A stretch of DNA of 64,000 bases from positions 62,001-126,000 of the forward strand of contig NZ_JACJUG010000013.1 in assembly GCF_014174515.1 (NCBI RefSeq). Reading direction: 5' to 3'. The stretch comes from Mitsuaria sp. WAJ17. Lineage in GTDB: Bacteria > Pseudomonadota > Gammaproteobacteria > Burkholderiales > Burkholderiaceae_C. Within the stretch, counting starts at the first letter, position 1. The number at the start of each line of letters is the position of its first letter. A program made the position numbers and the translations under genes. The notes beneath the pieces are model-generated. The model had not been told where the DNA came from. It worked only from the letters and a program-made list of their open reading frames with translations, and made no database searches. Shown piece after piece: positions 58,403 through 64,000 of the stretch.

Positions 58403-59256
58403 GCAGCGGCTCCTTGCTGGGCGGGGCGCATGCGAAGGGCTCGCCACAGCAAGGGGGCGGCGTCCAGGGCGCTCAAGCGCGGGCGGTGGACAAGAGAGGC
58501 GTGATCCATGGCCTCGATTCTCTCAAGAATGCGAAGGCCGCCCTGGACGACCAACCTCAATTCCCAGCCTGCCCGCCCTGGCAGGCCATGAACCAGGGGG
58601 GCGCCCGACTGCATCAGCTGCCGGGCCCAGCCACAGAGCTCTGCGATCAGGCGCCGGGCCTGTGGGCCATCCTCGCAGCGCACCCAGGCCTCGGCCAGCA
58701 GGCCGTGACGATCCAGGTCCTCCTGGGGCACATAGCAGCGGCCGTTGGGGCCGTCGCGACTGAAGTCCTGCCAGAAGTTGATCAGCTGCAGGGCGCTGCA
58801 GATGGCATCGGACTGCCGCAGCGCCTGCGGGCTCTCGACGCCATAGAGGTGCAGCAGCAGCCGGCCCACCGGATTGGCCGAGCGCTCGCAGTAGTGCAGC
58901 AACTCGGCGCGGCTGGCATAGCGGGTCTTGACGAGGTCTTGCTCAAAGGCGTCCAGCAGGGCCTCGAACAGGGGTGGGGTCAGGGCATGCCTGCGGATCT
59001 GCTGGGCCAGCGGGGCGAAGACGCGGTCGGCCCAGCGCTGCGAGGGCACCGCCCCCGCGAAGCAGGCCCGCAGGTCCTCGCGATAGGCGCGCAGCGCGGC
59101 TTGTCGCTCGGCGGTGGTGGCGCTGCCTTCATCTGCCAGGTCGTCGGCCGTGCGGGCGAAGTGGTAGATCGCCACCACGGCAGGCCGCAAGTGCGGGGGG
59201 CACAGCCAGGAGGCGACAGGAAAGTTCTCGTAGTGCTCTATGCTCACGGCCGGCAT
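58399..59256 (-). CDS. hpnC: Hydroxysqualene synthase HpnC
   Basis: This 285-residue protein of the squalene synthase fold turns presqualene diphosphate into hydroxysqualene. It starts with SIEHYENFPVASWLCP, typical of HpnC, and has DDLADE and NFWQDFSRD as aspartate-rich sites. It leads the hpnCDE operon and is divergent from the RND efflux genes. A GTG three codons in is an alternative start. No squalene-hopene cyclase gene is in the window. Confidence 0.95.
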   Translation of the reverse strand: MPAVSIEHYENFPVASWLCPPHLRPAVVAIYHFARTADDLADEGSATTAERQAALRAYREDLRACFAGAVPSQRWADRVFAPLAQQIRRHALTPPLFEALLDAFEQDLVKTRYASRAELLHYCERSANPVGRLLLHLYGVESPQALRQSDAICSALQLINFWQDFSRDGPNGRCYVPQEDLDRHGLLAEAWVRCEDGPQARRLIAELCGWARQLMQSGAPLVHGLPGRAGWELRLVVQGGLRILERIEAMDHASLVHRPRLSALDAAPLLWRALRMRPAQQGAAA

Positions 59257-59297
59257 TGTGTCCGCAATGTCCGCTGGTCTGGAGGTGTGCCGGCGCG

Positions 59298-59353
59298 CCC
59301 GTTCCGGGGTTTGACAAGCCGGAACGGGCTCAATACATTACTGACCGGTCAGT
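59298..59353 (+). promoter_or_regulatory. RND pump promoter with palindromic operator
   Basis: TTGACA (59311-59316) and TACATT (59334-59339), 17 bases apart, make a near-consensus promoter. Directly after the -10 is ACTGACCGGTCAGT (59340-59353), a perfect 14-base palindrome overlapping the RNA start, as in TetR-type repressor sites. A second inverted repeat, CCCGTTCCGG (59298-59307) with CCGGAACGGG (59319-59328), flanks the -35. No regulator gene is adjacent. Confidence 0.75.
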
Positions 59354-59450
59354 CAGTTACTGATTCGCCGTATGGAATGAACGTGCCGGGTGGCAGTCCC
59401 TCGGCCTGCCGCCGCTCCACGCCGCACGATCCGTCATGAAGAGGTCTTCG

Positions 59451-60584
59451 ATGCCCAAAATCCGGAATGCCCGACTCCCCGCCCTGATGCCCCTCGTGCC
59501 GCTGATGGCAGCCCTGCTGCTCAGTGCTTGCGGCAAGCAGGCCGCAGCACCTGAACCGGAGCGCGCCGTCCGGACCCAGCTGATCGAGGCGGGCAGTGCT
59601 GGCATGACGCGTGAATACGCGGCTGAAATCCGCGCCCGCACTGAATCCCGCCTCTCCTTCCGCGTGGGCGGCAAGATCCAGCAGCGCTTGGTGAACCTGG
59701 GTGACAAGGTCCGCGCCGGCCAGGTGCTGGCCCAGCTGGATGCCCAGGACCTGCGCCTGGGCTCCGAGGCGGCGCAGGCCCAGATGATCGCAGCCCGCAC
59801 CAATCGGGACCAGGCCGGGGCCGACTACCGCCGCTTCATCGAGCTCCATCAGCAGGGCTTCATCAGCGCCGCCGAGCTGGAGCGCCGGGACGCCTACTTC
59901 AAGGCCGCCCAGGCCCAGCTGGACCAGGCGCGTGCGCAGGCCGGCGTGCAGGGCAACCAGGTGGCCTATGCCGCGCTCGTGGCGGATGCGCCGGGCGTCG
60001 TGACCGGCGTGAATGCCGAGCCCGGCATGGTAGTGGGGGCGGGCATGCCTGTGCTGAGCGTGGCTCACGATGGGCCCCGGGATGTGGTGTTTTCCGTCCC
60101 TGAGGACCAGGTTGGTGGCTTGCGCGCCGCCGCCAGCCAGTCCGGTGCGCTGCGCATGCGTCTGTGGGGCCAGCAGGAGGTCGTGCCGCTGATCCTGCGC
60201 GAGGTGTCGGCCGCGGCCGATCCCGTCACTCGTACCTTCCAGGTCAAGGCCGACGTGGGCAAGGCCGACGTCAAGCTGGGCCAGACGGCCGCCGTGCTGC
60301 TGGAACTGCCGCGCCTGGGCAATGTGGTCAAGCTGCCCCTGAGCGCCATCCTGGAGCGGGGGGGCAAGAGCCAGGTCTGGGTGCTGGATCCGGCGTCCAT
60401 GACGGTCAAGGCCCAGCCGGTTCAGATCGGTGGGGCCGATGGCAACACCGTGGTCATCGCTGGTGGGCTCACGCCGGGCCAGGAGGTGGTGACGGCGGGC
60501 GTCCATGTGCTGAACGACGGCCAGAAGGTGCGTCGCTACGCGGGTGACGCCGCGCCTGCTGCGGCCACCGCGGCTTCGCGCTGA
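59451..60584 (+). CDS. RND efflux periplasmic adaptor lipoprotein
   Basis: This 377-residue membrane-fusion protein has a lipoprotein signal with LSAC near residue 27, a barrel/lipoyl domain (RLSFRVGGKIQQRLVNLGDK), an alpha-hairpin (about 85-150) and a beta-barrel domain (AVLLELPRLGNVVKLPLSAI). It links an inner-membrane RND pump to an outer-membrane channel. ATG 59451 is preferred because AAGAGG lies six bases upstream; ATG 59436 lacks such a site. It is followed by the pump gene after 11 bases. Confidence 0.92.
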   Translation: MPKIRNARLPALMPLVPLMAALLLSACGKQAAAPEPERAVRTQLIEAGSAGMTREYAAEIRARTESRLSFRVGGKIQQRLVNLGDKVRAGQVLAQLDAQDLRLGSEAAQAQMIAARTNRDQAGADYRRFIELHQQGFISAAELERRDAYFKAAQAQLDQARAQAGVQGNQVAYAALVADAPGVVTGVNAEPGMVVGAGMPVLSVAHDGPRDVVFSVPEDQVGGLRAAASQSGALRMRLWGQQEVVPLILREVSAAADPVTRTFQVKADVGKADVKLGQTAAVLLELPRLGNVVKLPLSAILERGGKSQVWVLDPASMTVKAQPVQIGGADGNTVVIAGGLTPGQEVVTAGVHVLNDGQKVRRYAGDAAPAAATAASR

Positions 60585-60595
60585 GGAGGTCCGCC

Positions 60596-63500
60596 GTGTC
60601 CATGAGCAGCAAACCGGGCCACGCAGGCTCCCGCTTCAATGTGTCGCGTTGGGCGCTGGAACATCCGGCCCTGACGCGCTACCTGATGATCGTGCTGATG
60701 GTGATGGGCTTCGCGGCCTACTTCCAGCTCGGTCAGGACGAGGATCCGCCCTTCACCTTCCGCCTGATGGTTGTCCAGGCCTTCTGGCCGGGCGCCACCG
60801 CCATGCAGATGGCCGACCAGGTGACGGACAAGATCGAGAAGACACTGCAGGAAGTGCCTTACTCGGACAAGATCCGCTCCTACACCAAGCCGGGCGAGTC
60901 CCTCACCATCTTCCAGCTGAAGGACAGCACGCCGCCCAAGGAAGTGGCGGACGTCTGGTACCAGGTCCGCAAGCGCGTCAACGACATGCGCTACACCCTG
61001 CCGCAGGGCGTGCTGGGCCCCGTCTTCAACGACGACTTTGGTGACGTCTACGGCTCCATCTACGCCCTCAGCAGCGACGGCTTCAGCCGCGAGGAGTCCC
61101 GCGTCTACGCCGAACGGGTGCGCCATCAACTGCTCAAGGTGAAGGACGTGGCCAAGGTGGAGGTCTTCGGCGTTCAGCCCGAGAAGATCTACATCGAGGT
61201 CTCCCAGAAGCGTCTGGCCGAGCTGGGCCTGGACTTTTCGCAGGTCATCAACCAGATCGGCGCCCAGAACGCGGTGGAAGGCGCTGGCGTGCTCAATGCC
61301 GGCAGCACCAATCTGCAGATCCGCGTGCAAGGCCAACTGGACGACCTCAAGGCCCTGCGCGACTTCTCGATCCGTGCCGTCAACCCCTTCACTGGCGCCG
61401 CCAGCCAGTTCCGCTTGGGCGACATCGCCGAGGTCAAGCGCGATTACGTCGATCCGCCCAGCACCATGGTGCGCCACCAGGGCAAGCAGGTGCTGGCCCT
61501 GGGCGTGTCCATGGCCAAGGGGGGAGACATCATCGCCATGGGCCAGGCCCTCAAGGCCCAACTGGCCGAGGTCCAGAAGGGCCTGCCGGCGGGCATGGAG
61601 CTCTCGCAGATCCAGGACCAGCCGTCTTCGGTGTCGCGCTCGGTGAATGAGTTCGTCCATGTGCTGATCGAGGCCGTGGTGATCGTGCTGGGCGTCAGCT
61701 TCATCAGCCTGGGCCTGCACACGCGGCCCCTGCGCATCGACATCTGGCCGGGCCTGGTCGTGGGCGTCACCATTCCCCTGGTGCTGGCCATCACCTTCGT
61801 GACCATGTTCTATTGGGGCGTGGGCCTGCACAAGATCTCGCTGGGCTCGCTGATCATCGCCTTGGGGCTGCTGGTGGATGACGCCATCATTGCGGTCGAG
61901 ATGATGGTTCGCAAGCTGGAAGAGGGCTACGACAAGATGCATGCGGCGACCTTCGCCTATGACGTCACCGCCATGCCCATGCTCACCGGCACGCTGATCA
62001 CGGCCGTGGGCTTCCTGCCCATCGGGCTGGCGCGCTCCACGACGGGTGAGTACACCTTCGCCATCTTCGCGGTGACAGCGGCCTCGCTGGTCATCTCCTG
62101 GCTGGTGTCGATCTACTTCGTGCCCTATCTGGGCTCCTTCCTGCTCAAGACCAAGGCCGGCCACGGCGGCGAGGCCCACGAGCTCTTCGATACGCCCTTC
62201 TATAACCGCTTCCGCGCCCTGGTGCGCTGGTGCGTGGAGCATCGCTGGAAGACCATAGGCATCACTGTGCTGCTCTTCGTGGCTGGCCTCTTTGGCATGA
62301 CCCGCGTGCAACAGCAGTTCTTCCCGGACTCCAGCCGCCCCGAGATCCTGGTCGATCTGTGGCTGCCCGAGGGCTCGACCATCCAGCAGAGCGAGCAGAT
62401 GGCCAAGCGCTTCGAGGCCCGCATGCTCAAGGAGGAGGGCGTGTCCACCGTCACGACCTGGGTGGGCAGCGGCGTGCCGCGCTTCTACCTGCCGCTGGAC
62501 CAGGTCTTCCCGCAGTCCAACGTCAGCCAGGCCATCGTGCTGCCCAAGGACCTCACCCAGCGCGAGACCCTGCGCAAGCGCCTGCCCGAGCTGATGGCCA
62601 CCGAGTTCCCCGAGGTCCGCACCCGCGTCAAGCTGCTGCCCAATGGGCCGCCCGTGCCCTATCCGGTGCAGTTCCGCGTGACGGGCGAGGACCCCAAGCT
62701 CGTGCGCAAGTGGGCCGACCAGGCCAAGGAGCTGCTCAAGGCCAATCCGCACATGCGCGGCGTCAATGACAACTGGAACGAGTCCATCAAGGCCCTCAAG
62801 CTGGACGTTGACCAGGACAAGGCCCGCGCCCTGGGTGTCACCAGCCAGAGCCTGGCGCAGGCCTCGCGCACCATCCTCTCGGGCACCGTCATCGGCCAGT
62901 ACCGCGAGGCGGACAAGCTGATCGACATCGTCCTGCGCCAGCCCCTGGAGGAGCGCAACGCCATCACCGACCTGGGCAACGCCTACATGCCCACCACCAC
63001 CGGCCGCGCCGTGCCCCTGACCCAGGTGGCCAAGGTGGGCTTCGAGTGGGAGCCCGGCGTCATGTGGCGCGAAGGCCGCAACTACGCGGTGACCGTGCAG
63101 GGTGACGTGGAGGAGGGCATGCAGGGCGCCACCGTCTCGGCCCAGATTTGGCCGCAGATGCAGGCGCTGTCAGCCAAGATGCCGCCGGGCTATCGCATCG
63201 ACGTGGCTGGTGCGGTGGAGGAAAGCAGCAAGGGCCAGGGCTCGATCGCGGCCGGCGTGCCGGTGATGCTCTTCATCATCTTCACCCTGCTGATGCTGCA
63301 GCTGCAGAGCTTCTCGCGCGCCATGCTGGTTTTCCTCACCGGCCCTCTGGGTATTGCCGGTGTGGCTGCAGCCCTGCTGCTGCTGAACCGGCCGTTCGGC
63401 TTCGTGGCCCTGCTCGGCGTGATCGCGCTGATGGGCATGATCATGCGCAATTCGGTGATCCTGATCGACCAGATCGAGCAGGACCGCGCCCGCGGCGTGC

Positions 63501-63757
63501 CGGCTTGGTCGGCCATCGTGGAGTCGGCGGTGCGGCGTTTCCGCCCCATTGTGCTGACGGCGGCGGCGGCGGTGCTGGCCATGATCCCGCTGTCGCGCAG
63601 CGTGTTCTGGGGGCCCATGGCCGTAGCCATCATGGGCGGCCTGATCGTCGCCACCGTGCTGACCCTCCTCGCCCTGCCGGCCATGTATGCCGCCTGGTTC
63701 CGGGTGATGCGGCCGGCGGAAGCGAACTCGCGCTTCCCGACGCCTTCGCGCTTCTGA
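60596..63757 (+). CDS. RND family efflux transporter permease
   Basis: This 1053-residue inner-membrane pump exports substrates using the proton gradient. It has the usual duplicated layout: helix 1, large periplasmic loop, helices 2-6 with the proton-relay GLLVDDAIIAVEMM, a second loop, then the last helices with ALMGMIMRNSVILIDQIEQD. The subgroup looks nearer to broad-substrate (HAE-like) pumps than to heavy-metal CusA, whose methionine cluster is not evident. GTG 60596 has AGGAGG six bases upstream. No outer-membrane channel gene follows, so it must use one from elsewhere. Confidence 0.94.
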   Translation: MSMSSKPGHAGSRFNVSRWALEHPALTRYLMIVLMVMGFAAYFQLGQDEDPPFTFRLMVVQAFWPGATAMQMADQVTDKIEKTLQEVPYSDKIRSYTKPGESLTIFQLKDSTPPKEVADVWYQVRKRVNDMRYTLPQGVLGPVFNDDFGDVYGSIYALSSDGFSREESRVYAERVRHQLLKVKDVAKVEVFGVQPEKIYIEVSQKRLAELGLDFSQVINQIGAQNAVEGAGVLNAGSTNLQIRVQGQLDDLKALRDFSIRAVNPFTGAASQFRLGDIAEVKRDYVDPPSTMVRHQGKQVLALGVSMAKGGDIIAMGQALKAQLAEVQKGLPAGMELSQIQDQPSSVSRSVNEFVHVLIEAVVIVLGVSFISLGLHTRPLRIDIWPGLVVGVTIPLVLAITFVTMFYWGVGLHKISLGSLIIALGLLVDDAIIAVEMMVRKLEEGYDKMHAATFAYDVTAMPMLTGTLITAVGFLPIGLARSTTGEYTFAIFAVTAASLVISWLVSIYFVPYLGSFLLKTKAGHGGEAHELFDTPFYNRFRALVRWCVEHRWKTIGITVLLFVAGLFGMTRVQQQFFPDSSRPEILVDLWLPEGSTIQQSEQMAKRFEARMLKEEGVSTVTTWVGSGVPRFYLPLDQVFPQSNVSQAIVLPKDLTQRETLRKRLPELMATEFPEVRTRVKLLPNGPPVPYPVQFRVTGEDPKLVRKWADQAKELLKANPHMRGVNDNWNESIKALKLDVDQDKARALGVTSQSLAQASRTILSGTVIGQYREADKLIDIVLRQPLEERNAITDLGNAYMPTTTGRAVPLTQVAKVGFEWEPGVMWREGRNYAVTVQGDVEEGMQGATVSAQIWPQMQALSAKMPPGYRIDVAGAVEESSKGQGSIAAGVPVMLFIIFTLLMLQLQSFSRAMLVFLTGPLGIAGVAAALLLLNRPFGFVALLGVIALMGMIMRNSVILIDQIEQDRARGVPAWSAIVESAVRRFRPIVLTAAAAVLAMIPLSRSVFWGPMAVAIMGGLIVATVLTLLALPAMYAAWFRVMRPAEANSRFPTPSRF

Positions 63758-63770
63758 TCGCCAGATCAGC

Positions 63771-63815
63771 GAGGCGCCCTGCCTGGAAACGGGCAGGGCG
63801 CCTCTCTCTTTTTGA
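63771..63815 (+). terminator. Intrinsic terminator of the RND operon
   Basis: GAGGCGCCCTGCC (63771-63783), loop TGGAAACG, GGCAGGGCGCCTC (63792-63804) form a perfect 13-bp stem followed by TCTCTTTTT. Confidence 0.93.
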
Positions 63816-63867
63816 AGGGGGAACTTGCGGCTAACCCCTAGGCCCGGGAAATGCCCCTATTCACGGC

Positions 63868-63939
63868 TACAATCACCGGTTTGCCGAAATGCCACGAGGC
63901 TGAGGTGGCTTGGGGTTTTCGAACCCCGATGCTGCGGCA
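63868..63939 (+). promoter_or_regulatory. Promoter element and structured 5' leader of tRNA-Leu
   Basis: TACAAT (63868-63873) is a good -10; no clear -35 is seen. The next bases can form a closing stem TGCCG/CGGCA (63882-63886 with 63935-63939) around two hairpins, GCCAC/GTGGC (63891-63909) and GGGGTT-TTCG-AACCCC (63912-63927). This would be the leader of the tRNA-Leu precursor or a small RNA. Confidence 0.45.
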
Positions 63940-63956
63940 GCCTTGAAACCACTCGC

Positions 63957-64000
63957 GCGGGTGGCGAAATTGGTAGACGCACCAGGTTTAGGTCCTGACG
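63957..64000 (+). tRNA. tRNA-Leu (anticodon UAG), 3' truncated by window edge
   Basis: GCGGGTGGCGAAATTGG is the usual tRNA-Leu start, with a D-arm GGTAGACGC and anticodon stem CCAGG around loop TTTAGGT (anticodon TAG). The sequence ends in the anticodon arm, so the variable arm and T-arm are not seen. It would read CUA and other CUN codons. Confidence 0.93.

Noticed and set aside
60536-62752. A 738-codon minus-strand frame opposite the RND genes
   Set aside because: Antisense shadow rich in His, Gln and Leu; the plus strand carries clear RND motifs.
63911-63939. A second, degenerate tRNA before tRNA-Leu
   Set aside because: The GGGGTTTTCGAACCCC hairpin resembles a T-arm, but no acceptor, D or anticodon arms can be placed around it.

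Overview
The window is one continuous stretch of GC-rich bacterial chromosome. Gene content and order point to a betaproteobacterium of the Burkholderiales, probably near the Rubrivivax/Leptothrix/Roseateles group; this placement is inferred, because no 16S rRNA or database search was available. The order thrS-infC-rpmI-rplT-pheS-pheT-ihfA-merR-tRNA-Pro, an ilvB-ilvN-ilvC-pssA-leuA run, a sigma factor-DUF3619-DUF3106-RDD cassette and hpnCDE all fit that order. I see no insertion sequence, phage gene, CRISPR array or rRNA.

Layout. Positions 1-9081 hold a mixed set: a truncated acetyltransferase, an SDR oxidoreductase, a flavoprotein, Tex, a TonB-dependent receptor, a patatin-like hydrolase and a glycine-zipper lipoprotein. 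Positions 9078-17460 hold the translation operon, headed by a threonine-rich leader peptide and an intrinsic terminator, and closed by tRNA-Pro(GGG) with its own promoter and terminator. Positions 17949-19523 encode an exported DUF5694-like protein and YggL. Positions 19616-36063 are a denitrification island: norC-norB-norQ-polyferredoxin-norD, a Dnr-type regulator, a siroheme methyltransferase, and nirS-nirM-nirC-nirF-nirDL-nirG-nirH-nirJ-nirN. Together these reduce nitrite to nitrous oxide and build heme d1. Nitrate reductase and nitrous oxide reductase genes are not in the window. Three TTGA-N6-TCAA boxes, in front of norC, the regulator gene and nirS, tie the island together.

Positions 36201-44712 carry two poorly known proteins, the proton-pumping pyrophosphatase HppA divergent from soluble pyrophosphatase Ppa, a GNAT protein, NAD synthetase and PII. 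Positions 44734-47495 (minus strand) encode an ECF-type sigma factor with a probable membrane anti-sigma partner, DUF3106, RDD and DgkA. Positions 47723-54119 make branched-chain amino acids (ilvBNC, leuA) with pssA between them; leuA has its own leucine-rich leader and terminator. Positions 54265-64000 hold PbpG, an IclR regulator, the hopanoid-precursor operon hpnCDE, a divergent RND efflux pair under a palindromic operator, and a truncated tRNA-Leu(UAG).

The most interesting signals are regulatory RNAs rather than proteins: two ribosome-mediated attenuators (thrS and leuA) in which leader codons, stop codon, antiterminator segment and terminator are spaced as the mechanism requires; a set of hairpins between infC and rpmI; mutually exclusive hairpins before pheS; and a dispersed 16-base repeat lying just after gene ends. 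All secondary structures were found by eye and not folded by computer.
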